The position numbers were made by a program, and so were the translations under genes. Below are positions 43,778 to 52,827 of a stretch of DNA of 64,000 nucleotides, one piece after another (within the stretch, counting starts at the first letter, position 1; each line of letters starts with the position of its first letter). Origin of the DNA: Bosea sp. (in: a-proteobacteria) (GTDB taxonomy: Bacteria > Pseudomonadota > Alphaproteobacteria > Rhizobiales > Beijerinckiaceae). A model generated the notes under the pieces. The model ran no database searches. It saw nothing but the letters and a program-made list of their open reading frames with translations, and was not told where the DNA came from. The DNA is taken from positions 1,736,501 through 1,800,500 of the forward strand of contig NZ_JAMLIX010000001.1 in the NCBI RefSeq assembly GCF_023953965.1, read 5' to 3'.

Positions 43778-45988
43778 ATGCCGAACCATTTCACCCGCGA
43801 GCCGGAAGTTCCCGTCCACACGCCCGAGCGGATCGTGATGACGGCGCGCTGCTCCTCGGTCCAGGAGCGCTACTGGCGGCTCGACCGTCTTGATCCCGGT
43901 ACGCCGGCGCTCAACATCGTCGTCAAATGGCGCATTCGCGGCCATCTCGACGCCTCTCTCGCGCAGGACGCGTTCCAGGCCATCCTGGATCGGCACGAAA
44001 GCCTGCGGACCTCGATCCGCGAGGAGGATGGCCGCCCCGTCCAGGCCATTGCGGAGGATATCCCGTTCAAGCTGCCCGAGATCGACCTGTCGGGCCTGGC
44101 GGAGGCCGATCGGGCCATCGAGGCCGATCGCATCGCGCAGATCGAGGCGCGGACGAGCTTCGCGCTCGGCGAGGCTCCGCTGTTGCGGGCGACGCTGCTG
44201 CGGCAGAGCCGGGCCGAAGCGGTGATCCTCGTCATCGCGCACCACATCGTCAGCGACGGCTGGTCGATGGGCATCATCGCCAAGGACTTCGTCGCCGCCT
44301 ATCAGGCGCTCGGGCGAGGCCGCAAGCCGGCGCTGCGCGATCTTCCGCTGCAGTACTCCGATTTCGCCGAGGGGAGCCGGGACGGCCTCGCCGGGGGCGA
44401 ATTCGCGCGGGAGGAGGCCTACTGGCGACGGCAGCTGGCTGAGCTGCCCGACACCGTGGTGCCGCCGGATCGGCCGCGCCCGGCCTTGCGCAGCGCCAGC
44501 GGCGCCTCCCTCGCGCGGCTGCTGCCACGCCCGCTGACCGCGGGGCTCACCGAGCTCGCACGCGGCGAGGGCACGACCTTCTTCTGCGCCGCCTATGCCG
44601 TGCTGCTGGAGCTGCTGCACCAACGCACCGGCGCATGCGACATCGCGCTCGGCACGCAGATGGCGGCCCGCGACGATGCCGAGCTGGAAACGATCGTCGG
44701 ACCCTTCGTCAACACGGTCGTGCTGCGAACGGCCGTCACGGACGATCTGTCTTTCGGCGCGCTGTGCCGGGCCGCCCGCGATACCTTCGAGGATGCGGTC
44801 GATCATCATCTGTGGCCCTTCGACAGGGTCCTCTCCATGCTGCCGACCCGGGGAGACGCAAGCCGCCCGCCGCTCTCGATCAACTTCATCGTCCAGCGTG
44901 CCTTCATCGGCGAGCTCGCCAATGACAGCTTCCAGCTATCCGGCATTCCCTCGCCCCTGCCGGGCGCGCTCTACGATCTGAATTTCATCCTGGTCGAGCG
45001 CGAGGAAGGCTGGCGCCTGACCTGCGAATATCACCGCGACCTCTATGACGAGGCGACCGCGAGCGGGCTCGTCGCGCAATATGAGAGCATCGCGGAGGCC
45101 GTGCTCGCCGATCCCGCCGCGCCGTTGTCGCAGGCGCTGCCGGTCGCCTCGATCCAGGCACCCGCCATCGGCGCCGCGGGGCTGCGCCGGACCTGGCTCC
45201 AGAAGGCCGGCACGCAGCCGACGCTGTTCGCGCTCAATCACACGGCCCATAATCTGCGCCTGTATCGTCCGCTGTCGCAGGGGCTCGGTCCCGATCAGCC
45301 TTTCGTCGCCCTGCAGCTCATCGAGCCGACCGTCGATGGAGCGGCACCCGCCTCGATCGAGCAGCTGGCGGCCGCCTATTGCGACGCGATCGTCGCGACC
45401 GGGACGGATGGCGGCTATCGGCTCGCCGGCTTCTGCCGGTCGGGGGTGATCGCCTACGAGGCGGCAAGGCAGCTTGCGGCCGCGGGACACGAGGTCGATC
45501 TGCTCGTGCTGATCGACTGCTGGGCGCCGGGCTACTTCCTGCGGCAACCCTACCGCGCGCGCCTGCTCTTCAGGCTGAGACGCGCCGGCCGCTTCGCCCG
45601 GCGGCTCTGGCGCGGCGGCCCGCGCAACTTCGCCACGCGCATGGGGTTCTGGCTGCAATCGACGGCCGCCATCCGCCAGGTGAAACGCCTGTTCTTCTGG
45701 AGGGTGGCCGAAGAGGCAGCCGACGAGGCCGATTTCTGGCGCACGACCGATGAGCTGGAAGCCCTGGTCCAGCGCTATGTCCTGCCCGATTACGACGGCC
45801 GCGTCCTGCTCTTCCGCAGCGAGGCCATCCCGGAAGGCTGGCCGCCCGATCCCGCGCTCGGCTGGACCGGTCACCTCGCCGCCGACACGCCCCGCTTCGC
45901 CATCCGGGGCGAGGGGCACGAGGGCGCGTTCTCGGAGGCCGGCTCGCAATCCATGGCCTTGCGCATCATCGAGGCGGTGCAGGCATAG
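43778..45988 (+). CDS. NRPS release protein C-TE with cysteine-type thioesterase
   Basis: This 736-residue protein has a condensation domain (about 20-440; HHIVSDG with H155-H156) directly joined to a type I thioesterase (about 480-735). No adenylation or carrier domain lies between or after. The thioesterase nucleophile motif reads GFCRSG instead of GxSxG, putting C553 where serine is usual; the Asp (LIDCWAP) and His (RGEGHEGAF) of the triad are visible. It should act on the peptide held on the previous T domain, with either a free amine or the TE cysteine as acceptor. ATG 43778 is used; GTG 43766, overlapping the previous stop, is an alternative. Confidence 0.88.
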   Translation: MPNHFTREPEVPVHTPERIVMTARCSSVQERYWRLDRLDPGTPALNIVVKWRIRGHLDASLAQDAFQAILDRHESLRTSIREEDGRPVQAIAEDIPFKLPEIDLSGLAEADRAIEADRIAQIEARTSFALGEAPLLRATLLRQSRAEAVILVIAHHIVSDGWSMGIIAKDFVAAYQALGRGRKPALRDLPLQYSDFAEGSRDGLAGGEFAREEAYWRRQLAELPDTVVPPDRPRPALRSASGASLARLLPRPLTAGLTELARGEGTTFFCAAYAVLLELLHQRTGACDIALGTQMAARDDAELETIVGPFVNTVVLRTAVTDDLSFGALCRAARDTFEDAVDHHLWPFDRVLSMLPTRGDASRPPLSINFIVQRAFIGELANDSFQLSGIPSPLPGALYDLNFILVEREEGWRLTCEYHRDLYDEATASGLVAQYESIAEAVLADPAAPLSQALPVASIQAPAIGAAGLRRTWLQKAGTQPTLFALNHTAHNLRLYRPLSQGLGPDQPFVALQLIEPTVDGAAPASIEQLAAAYCDAIVATGTDGGYRLAGFCRSGVIAYEAARQLAAAGHEVDLLVLIDCWAPGYFLRQPYRARLLFRLRRAGRFARRLWRGGPRNFATRMGFWLQSTAAIRQVKRLFFWRVAEEAADEADFWRTTDELEALVQRYVLPDYDGRVLLFRSEAIPEGWPPDPALGWTGHLAADTPRFAIRGEGHEGAFSEAGSQSMALRIIEAVQA

Positions 45989-46715
45989 CGTTCATGAGCG
46001 CGCCGGCCGGCGCCGGCTCGGGCCGGGCCATCCAGACGGCCGACCAGCCGTGCCGGCGCGCGGCCAGCGCGCCACAATAGCCCGGTGCCGGCCGCAGATC
46101 GGCGAGTTGCCAGCGCGCGGCCTCCCCGGCATCGGATCCGACGGCCAGGACCTGCGCGGAGAGCGGATCGAGCGACACCGCGACGCTCGACGGTGGCGTA
46201 TTCAACCCCGCGCCGGTCGCCTTCAGGCAGGCTTCCTTGCGCGTCCAGCAGCGGATGAAGGCTTCGTCCCGGGATTCGGGCTTAAGCGCCGCGAGGGCCG
46301 CTGCCTCCGCGGGCGTCATGCAGGCGGCGGCGACATCGGGCGGCACGGGGCGGACGCGTTCGATGTCGACGCCGACCGCCAGCCCGGCCGTCACCGCGAC
46401 GATGGCGAGATCGCCGGAATGGCTGAGATTGAAGGCGACGGGCCGATCGGCGTCGCCATCGGCGAGAAACGGCTTGCCGGACGCGGTCTCCCCGAAGCGA
46501 AGGCGCGCCGCCGGAACCTGCGTATAGGCGGCCAGGACCTGCCGCAGCCAGCTGCGCGCGGCGACGAAGGCGATGCCGGCCTGCGCCACGCGGAAGCGAT
46601 CGGCGCGGGCCCGTTCCGGCCCCGACAGGATCGCGCGCCGTTCCGCCGCCTCCGTCTCGCCAAGATCGGTGCGGCAGCACCACAGATGCACCTGCGACGG
46701 CGGCGGCGACATCAT
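45966..46715 (-). CDS. Sfp-type 4'-phosphopantetheinyl transferase
   Basis: This 249-residue enzyme moves phosphopantetheine from CoA to the serine of carrier domains. Family motifs are FNLSHSGDLAIVAV, VGVDIERV and WTRKEACLKATGAGL, which hold the magnesium-binding acidic residues and the catalytic lysine region. It converges on the C-TE gene and overlaps its last 23 bases, so its job is very probably to activate the three carrier domains encoded alongside. Its ATG overlaps the stop of the flippase gene (ATGA), so it is translated with the exporter. Confidence 0.9.
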   Translation of the reverse strand: MMSPPPSQVHLWCCRTDLGETEAAERRAILSGPERARADRFRVAQAGIAFVAARSWLRQVLAAYTQVPAARLRFGETASGKPFLADGDADRPVAFNLSHSGDLAIVAVTAGLAVGVDIERVRPVPPDVAAACMTPAEAAALAALKPESRDEAFIRCWTRKEACLKATGAGLNTPPSSVAVSLDPLSAQVLAVGSDAGEAARWQLADLRPAPGYCGALAARRHGWSAVWMARPEPAPAGALMNAMPAPPR

Positions 46716-48049
46716 GGCGCGGGGACCACCGCGGCTTCGCCGCCGGCGGAGCGGCCGCCCTGGCGGGCCCCGCGCCCGCTCAGCAGGCCGGAGGTGCGCG
46801 CGATCAGCACCGTCAGGACGATCAGGGTGATCAGTTCCGTCAGAAGCGTGACCGAGATCAGCCCCGCCACGCCGAAGATCAGTGCGGCCGGATAGACCGC
46901 GAGCAGGTTGAAGCAGGCCGCCGAGAGGCTGGTGAGGAAAAGCGGCCGGGTCCGTTCCAGCGCCCGGAATGCACAGCCCAACACCAGGTTCACCAGCGCC
47001 ATCGGGAAAATCAGCGAGTACCAGGCGATCACCCAGTCGAATTCCAGGATCTCGCTGCCATAGAGCAGATGGAGCAGGCGCTGACCGAACAGCACCAGTC
47101 CGAGGGTGGCCGAGACGCCGATCAGCAAGGCGAATCCGATGGCCCGTCCCAGTACGCGCCGCAGCCCCGGCAACCCGGCCGTCGCGAAGGCCGCCCCGGC
47201 GAGCGGCGGAACGACGTTCTCGAGCGCCTCGCGCACGACATTCATGACGGCGAGGAGGCTCTGCGCGACCCGCAGGGCGCCGAGGATCCTGGGACCGAAG
47301 AGGCCCGCCGTCACCAGCAGGCCGCTATAGGACAGCATCCATTGCACTGAGCCGGTCAGGACGAGCCAGCGGGCCGAGCGCCATTGCCGGCGCGTCACAG
47401 CCGGGAAGACCGCCGGCTTCCAGACGAACGGGCCCGACACGATCAGGCCGCAGGCCGCCGAAACGGCGGCTGCCGCCGCGACGGCCCATAGCGCATGGGC
47501 GACGCCGATCGGACCGGCATGCCAGAGAATGGCGAGCGTGCCGAGCTTGAGCGCCTGATTGACGACGTCGATCAGCAGCACCGCCGCCGGGCGCCGGCGC
47601 GCAAACAGGTATCGCCGCAGGAAATCCTGGGTCAGGTAGGCCGCGGCGGTCGCCGCGCCCGGCAGGGCCGCGCCGTCGAGCGCCGTCGCGGCCGCGGCAA
47701 ACGTCAGGACGGCGAAGATGACGAGCGCCGCCACGGCGACATAGGCGGCCTGATGGACGAAGACCACGGTGTAGTAGGCTTGCGCTTCCGCTTCGTCCTC
47801 CTGCGAACCGATGCTCATCATCGGGCTGACGATCAGGCCGAGCTGGAGGCTCATCGCCAGATACAGCGCGAGCCAGACCGTCGTGTAGAGGCCGAAGGCT
47901 TCGAGCCCGAGCGCGCGCGCCAGCAACAAGGTCGTCAGGAAATTGCAGATGCTGGAAAGGATCTGGTCGCCGAAGGACAGGGCGGGGCCGACGGCCGGAC
48001 GAAGGCGTGCCTTGAAGCTGCTGCGGTCCTGATCGGGAGCCGCCGTCAT
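46712..48049 (-). CDS. Wzx-like polysaccharide flippase
   Basis: This 445-residue inner-membrane protein has about 12 to 14 hydrophobic helices and the PST/MATE-like layout of Wzx flippases, with the early segment NFLTTLLLARALGLEAFGLYTTVWLA. It would flip lipid-linked repeat units to the periplasm. The start is uncertain: 48049 fits the family, while a longer frame to 48349 adds a non-membrane, arginine-rich extension. It is coupled to the phosphopantetheinyl transferase gene by an ATGA overlap, which physically links peptide activation and flippase expression. Confidence 0.83.
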   Translation of the reverse strand: MTAAPDQDRSSFKARLRPAVGPALSFGDQILSSICNFLTTLLLARALGLEAFGLYTTVWLALYLAMSLQLGLIVSPMMSIGSQEDEAEAQAYYTVVFVHQAAYVAVAALVIFAVLTFAAAATALDGAALPGAATAAAYLTQDFLRRYLFARRRPAAVLLIDVVNQALKLGTLAILWHAGPIGVAHALWAVAAAAAVSAACGLIVSGPFVWKPAVFPAVTRRQWRSARWLVLTGSVQWMLSYSGLLVTAGLFGPRILGALRVAQSLLAVMNVVREALENVVPPLAGAAFATAGLPGLRRVLGRAIGFALLIGVSATLGLVLFGQRLLHLLYGSEILEFDWVIAWYSLIFPMALVNLVLGCAFRALERTRPLFLTSLSAACFNLLAVYPAALIFGVAGLISVTLLTELITLIVLTVLIARTSGLLSGRGARQGGRSAGGEAAVVPAP

Positions 48050-48333
48050 CTCGGCGAGGGCCGGAAGAGATGCCGGGGCCTCGCCGCGCCGGCTCCTGTG
48101 TCGCGCTTCATCGGGCCCTCCGCCCAGGGCTGCATGCGGCCGCCCCGTCGTTCCCCATCGGTCGAAGTCTACCGCCGCCGTCGCGGCCGTTGCGCTGCGC
48201 ATCGGGACTACCCGCAAGGTGGGTGAGCCCCAGGACCGGAGGGCGTGGCTACCTCCAAAGCCCATCCTGCCGCGCATGCCTCCCGCGCTAGTCTCGGCCG
48301 AGGGCGAGCGCGGACGCACGAAGGAGCCGGATC

Positions 48334-51195
48334 GTGGCCGGGATCTCATCGGTAAAGGCGGCGGGCCGGCCCGATCGGCGGGCGACGGACCGCTATGTTC
48401 CGCTCCTCGCGCTCGGCTTTGCGGGATATGTCCTGTTCGGCAAGAGCTTCGCCTATCTCGGCGTGCCGCCCGTCTTCATCGGCGAGATCCTGCTTTGCCT
48501 CGGCATCCTGGCCCTGCTCGCCTCGGGTAGCGCCGTGACGCTTCTGGCCACGCTGCCGGCCATCAGCGCGGCCCTGCTGATGGGCTGGGTCCTGCTGCGA
48601 ACCCTCCAGGGCCTCGGCAGCTACAAGGTCAATGCCCTGCGCGACGGAGCCGTCGCCCTCTATGCCGGCTTTGCTTTCATCGTGGCCGCATTGCTGGTCG
48701 AGAAGCCGGCAAGGCTCGCCACCGTCGTCGGCTATTTCAGGATTCACGCGCGCGTGCTCATCCCGATCGCCATCGCGGCCTATCTGGTCGCGCGGTTCGC
48801 CGGCACCTCGCTGCCGAAGCTTCCGGGGCAGGATGTCGAGATCGTCTCGGTTCGCTCGGGGGAACTGGCCGCCCATCTGTGCGGCGCGCTCGTCCTGGTT
48901 CTCGTCGGGCTGTGCAGGGTGGGGCGCGTCTGGCTCGTGGTTTGCGTCGGGGCCGCGCTGCTCATCGCCAGCCAGAGCCGCGGCGGCATGCTGGCCCTGA
49001 TGCTGCCCCTGATCGTCGCGATGGTGTTCACCGGGCAGTTGCGCCGCTTCGTCGCCATGGGGGGGCTCGTCGCCCTGGTCATGGGCGCCGCCTATGTGGC
49101 CGATATCGAGATCGATCTGCCCAGGGGCGAAAGGCCGATCAGCGCCCGTGCGGTCGTCGACAACATCGCCAGCATCGCCGCATCGAGCGACGCCAACAAT
49201 CTCGACGGGACCAAGCAATGGCGGCTGAGCTGGTGGGAAGCGATCCGCAACTACACCTTCCACGGCCCCTATTTCTGGACAGGCAAGGGTTTCGGCGTGA
49301 ACCTGGCGGAAGCGGACGGGTTCGTCGTCGGCCTCGAACGCGGCGGGCCGACATTGCGCAGCCCGCACAGCGTCCACATGACCTATCTGGCGAGGGGCGG
49401 GGTGCCGGGCCTGGCGCTTTGGCTCATGACCTTCGCAAGCTGGATGGCGGCGCTGCTGCGCGCCGCCCGCCTGGCCTGGCGATGCGGGGACCGGGACTGG
49501 TCGCGCTACTTCGTCTTCCTCGTCTGCTATCTCGCCGCGATCATCATCGACGCGTCCTTCGATGTCGCCCTCGAGGGACCGATGCTCGGCATTCCGTTCT
49601 GGATCCTGTTCGGGATCGGCCTGGGCTCGCTGATGATCTATCGGGGGCTGCCTGTGGTCGAGATGACCGCGGCCTCCCGCGCGAAACGACGCGCCGGCGC
49701 AGGCATCGGCGGCGCCGCCCTGCTGCTGGCCGCGGGCCATCTGGGCGGCGGGCCTGCCGAAGCCGCCGAAGGCTCCTGCCCGGCCTCGGCGATTCCGGTT
49801 CCGGTCGGCGCCTCCATTCCGGCGCTCGTCGCCAAGGCGCCACCGGGGGCGACGTTCTGCATCGCGGCAGGGATACACCGGGCACAGCTCATCGTGCCGA
49901 AGGACGGGCAGGTCTTCATCGGCGAGCCGGGAGCGGTGCTGACCGGAGCCGAGCCGATCACCGGCTTGCGCCAGCAGGGGCGCTTCTGGATCGGCTCGGC
50001 CGCGAGGCCGGGCCTTCCTCCCTTCGGTACCTGCCTGAGGTCGCGCCCGCGCTGCAACGACCCCGAGCGCTTCTTCCTCGACGATGAGCCGCTGGAACCG
50101 GTCGCCACCCTCGCCGATCTGGGCAAGGGCATGGTCTTCCGCGACGCGTCGTCCGACCGATTCTATCTCGCGCAGGATCCGGGCGGCCGCAGGCTCGAGC
50201 ACACGCGCCAGCCCTATGCCTTCCGCAACGACGGGGCGCGCCGCGTCACCGTCAGAGGGCTGATCGTGGAGAAATATGCGACGCCGGCCCAGCAGGGCGC
50301 GATCTTCGGCGATGAGAATCCGCGCGCGACCGATTGGCTGATCGAGAACAACGAGGTTCGCCTCAACAGCGGATCGGGGATCGCGACGGGCGAGCGCAGC
50401 ATCGTTCGCGGCAACAAGGTCCATCATAACGGCCAGCTCGGGATCTCGCCCAACGGCGCCGATGTCGTGATCGAGGACAACGAGATCTACGCGAACAACA
50501 TCCTCGGCTTCGATGCCGCCTGGGAGGCCGGCGGCGTCAAGGCGGGAGCGGTCGAGCGGTTGACGCTGCGCCGCAACCATGTGCACGACAATTTCGGGTC
50601 CGGCCTATGGTGCGACGTCGACTGCCGCGACATCCTGATCGAGGACAACCGGGTCGAGCGCAACGCCGATGCCGGCATCTTCTACGAGATCAGCTTCGGC
50701 GCCGTCATCCGCAACAACATCGTTCGCTTCAACGGCACGGGGCGGGGCGGCCAGCAGGGCAGCGCCTGGATCTGGGGCGCCGGCATCCAGATCGCCGCAT
50801 CGGAGGGCGTCGAGGTCTACGGCAATTCCGTCACCGTGGCGGAGGGCGGCGCCGGAATCGTGCTCGTCGATCAGGCCCGGGAGCGCATCGGGCGGCCTGC
50901 CGCGGGAGCAGGAGCCGGAAAGCTGCTCTACAGGACCGTGGGCAACGCCGTGCACGACAATGAAATCATCTATGATGGCGAAGCCGGCATTTCGGGTGGC
51001 GCCAGCGACGTTGCGAGATCGAACCCGAATTTCGGGATCATCGAAACCGGCGGGAACCGTTTCGATCGAAACACCTATGTGCTGCGCCGGGCGGCGGCGT
51101 CGCCCGCTTTCGCCTGGGGGGACGCGGTGGTCTCCTACGAACGATTCCGTAATCTCGGCCAGGAGACGAACGGGCACCTCGTCCGGCCGAAATGA
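48334..51195 (+). CDS. O-antigen ligase/polymerase-like protein fused to a beta-helix domain
   Basis: This 953-residue protein has two parts. Residues 1-440 form a multi-helix membrane protein with Wzy/WaaL-type features: SQSRGGMLALMLPL, GKGFGVN and SPHSVHMTYLARGGVPGLALWL. After one more hydrophobic segment (about 450-470, ending AEAAEG), residues 490-950 form a periplasmic right-handed beta-helix with many N-rich rungs (IENNEVRLNSGSG, RGNKVHHN, IEDNEIYANN, RRNHVHDN). The start is GTG 48334 after AAGGAG. The first part could polymerise or ligate repeat units. The second could bind, epimerise or cleave the product. A single frame spans both with no stop. Confidence 0.82.
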   Translation: MAGISSVKAAGRPDRRATDRYVPLLALGFAGYVLFGKSFAYLGVPPVFIGEILLCLGILALLASGSAVTLLATLPAISAALLMGWVLLRTLQGLGSYKVNALRDGAVALYAGFAFIVAALLVEKPARLATVVGYFRIHARVLIPIAIAAYLVARFAGTSLPKLPGQDVEIVSVRSGELAAHLCGALVLVLVGLCRVGRVWLVVCVGAALLIASQSRGGMLALMLPLIVAMVFTGQLRRFVAMGGLVALVMGAAYVADIEIDLPRGERPISARAVVDNIASIAASSDANNLDGTKQWRLSWWEAIRNYTFHGPYFWTGKGFGVNLAEADGFVVGLERGGPTLRSPHSVHMTYLARGGVPGLALWLMTFASWMAALLRAARLAWRCGDRDWSRYFVFLVCYLAAIIIDASFDVALEGPMLGIPFWILFGIGLGSLMIYRGLPVVEMTAASRAKRRAGAGIGGAALLLAAGHLGGGPAEAAEGSCPASAIPVPVGASIPALVAKAPPGATFCIAAGIHRAQLIVPKDGQVFIGEPGAVLTGAEPITGLRQQGRFWIGSAARPGLPPFGTCLRSRPRCNDPERFFLDDEPLEPVATLADLGKGMVFRDASSDRFYLAQDPGGRRLEHTRQPYAFRNDGARRVTVRGLIVEKYATPAQQGAIFGDENPRATDWLIENNEVRLNSGSGIATGERSIVRGNKVHHNGQLGISPNGADVVIEDNEIYANNILGFDAAWEAGGVKAGAVERLTLRRNHVHDNFGSGLWCDVDCRDILIEDNRVERNADAGIFYEISFGAVIRNNIVRFNGTGRGGQQGSAWIWGAGIQIAASEGVEVYGNSVTVAEGGAGIVLVDQARERIGRPAAGAGAGKLLYRTVGNAVHDNEIIYDGEAGISGGASDVARSNPNFGIIETGGNRFDRNTYVLRRAAASPAFAWGDAVVSYERFRNLGQETNGHLVRPK

Positions 51196-51299
51196 TCCCG
51201 GCCCCACGACCATCATCCGATCGGCGTAGTCCCGACGCTCGCGCCGTTCAGCCCTTGGGGGCGCAGGCATGCGCGCGCCGGCAAGGGTAGAATTGGGCC

Positions 51300-51434
51300 A
51301 TGCAGATCGTGGAGGGCACTTCGATGCTGGATCGCGCCCAGTTCGCCGAGCTCTTTCCGGATGCGCGGATCCTGACCGAAAACGTCTTCCTCCTTCCCAA
51401 ATCGCTGATCGCCATCCGGAGCCCGGATGCCTGA
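51300..51434 (+). pseudogene. C-terminal remnant resembling SAM methyltransferases
   Basis: The 44 residues encoded here (LDRAQFAELFPDARIL...LLPKSLIAIR) resemble the end of class I SAM-dependent methyltransferases from polysaccharide loci. The rest of such a gene is missing: a TAG lies four codons upstream. The frame overlaps the next ATG by eight bases. It may be a deletion scar. A real micro-protein is an alternative I consider less likely. Confidence 0.4.
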
Positions 51435-52287
51435 GGGCCTCACGACGACAAGGCGGTGCGACTTCGCCTTCCTGTCCCTGGCCCGGGATTGTGCGCCGAC
51501 GATTCCGCGTTTTCTCGATCTGCTCGCGGCGCTGCGCTCCAGGGGATTGAGCCTTGCCGCCTTCGTTGGCGAGAACGGTTCGCGCGATGGGACCCGGGCC
51601 TTGCTGGAGCGCGCCGAGGCGGCCGGCCAGCTCGTGCTGGTGCCGACGGCCTTCATGGCGAAGATCCCGGATCGGCTCGCGCGGATGGCTCTCGGCCGCG
51701 AGCGGATCAAGATGGAGCTCGATGCTTCGCGGCTCGAGCCGCGCATCGTCTGCGTCCTCGACCTCGACAACGTCCTCGCCAGGCCGCCTTCCGCCACGGC
51801 CCTGATCGAGGCCGCCGCCAAGCTCGACCGGCCGGGCATCTTCGGCGTGTCGGCGACCTCGAGACCCCATTACTACGATCTCCTGGCTTTTCAGGACGAA
51901 GGGCGATCGTTCGAGACGCTGCTCGACGATCTGGCCGCGAGCCGGGGCAATATCTTCAGCTATTATCGTTTCTTCCGCTCGCGGATCTACCCACACCAGC
52001 AGGCGCTGACCGACGATCGCGAGATTGCGTGCGCGTCGAGCTTCAACGGCCTGTGCCTCTATCGCGCCGAGGTCTATCGCCTGGGAAGCTACCTGCGGTC
52101 CGGGCGGAGCATCTGCGAGCATCTGGTTTTCAACCGCCGGCTCGCGGAGATGACCGGCGCGAAAATGCTGATCGATCCCGGCCTCGTCCTGCCCACGCCC
52201 ATCGACCATTCCGAGCAGAGCTTCCTGCCCTTCGCCTGGAGACGGCTTCGCAAACTCATGGCGTCCCGGTCGCCGCGTGGCCCGTGA
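51427..52287 (+). CDS. GT-A-type glycosyltransferase-like protein
   Basis: This 286-residue protein begins like GT-A glycosyltransferases (FAFLSLARDCAPTIPRFLDLL, then VGENGSRDGTRALL), with an acidic metal-binding motif in CVLDLDNVLARPP near residue 110-120. The C-terminal half includes YRFFRSRIYPH and ASSFNGLCLYRAEVY, which resemble acceptor-side segments of this fold. No membrane helix or signal is seen, so it acts in the cytoplasm. It lies at the right end of the polysaccharide island. Donor and acceptor are unknown. Confidence 0.7.
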   Translation: MPEGLTTTRRCDFAFLSLARDCAPTIPRFLDLLAALRSRGLSLAAFVGENGSRDGTRALLERAEAAGQLVLVPTAFMAKIPDRLARMALGRERIKMELDASRLEPRIVCVLDLDNVLARPPSATALIEAAAKLDRPGIFGVSATSRPHYYDLLAFQDEGRSFETLLDDLAASRGNIFSYYRFFRSRIYPHQQALTDDREIACASSFNGLCLYRAEVYRLGSYLRSGRSICEHLVFNRRLAEMTGAKMLIDPGLVLPTPIDHSEQSFLPFAWRRLRKLMASRSPRGP

Positions 52288-52827
52288 TTTGCTTGGCCCG
52301 ATCTGCACGGGTGATCACATGGCCGTCGAGGGTGTTGTCGCAGGGGAGAGGACAGTGGCCTTTTCGAACCGTAGCGGCACGCATGCGATGCCGTTTCACG
52401 TTTTCGTGTTGACCAGACCTCGATGTCGCCCGACGCGTTGGAGCGAAATTAAATGAAATGTTCTTACAGAAGGCGTAAGTTGACAGGGCCTCGGCCGAAG
52501 CGGCTCGCAGGCTGACCCTGAGCCGGCGTCTCAGATTTGGGACGCCGCGTCTGAACTGCATCTGTCTTTGTGATTTCGGTCCCAGTTTGAGACTTGGATA
52601 AGGTTGGTCCCGCAAAGCTCCGCTCGGGAGGTCAATGATCGTGACTGTATCCGGCAAGAACGAGGCGACATGCGACGCGATCGCGACGTCGCGCGCCAGG
52701 GGAGCGATCTCCGGCGAAACGACCAGCGGCCCGTGGGAAGCGGCCGCGATGAACGGTGCGAGAGGCCGCACCCTGATGCATTGGCGACGAAAGGAACGAC
52801 GTCCGGGCAAGAGGGAATATTCTCGAG
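52288..52827. other. 540-base intergenic region, probable island edge
   Basis: No convincing gene is present. Small inverted repeats are CTTAC-N7-GTAAG near 52464-52480 and GGCGTC-N10-GACGCC near 52523-52544. A stretch around 52440-52470 is notably AT-rich for this genome (AAATTAAATGAAATG). It probably holds the promoter of the kinase-regulator operon and marks the right edge of the polysaccharide island. Confidence 0.45.
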
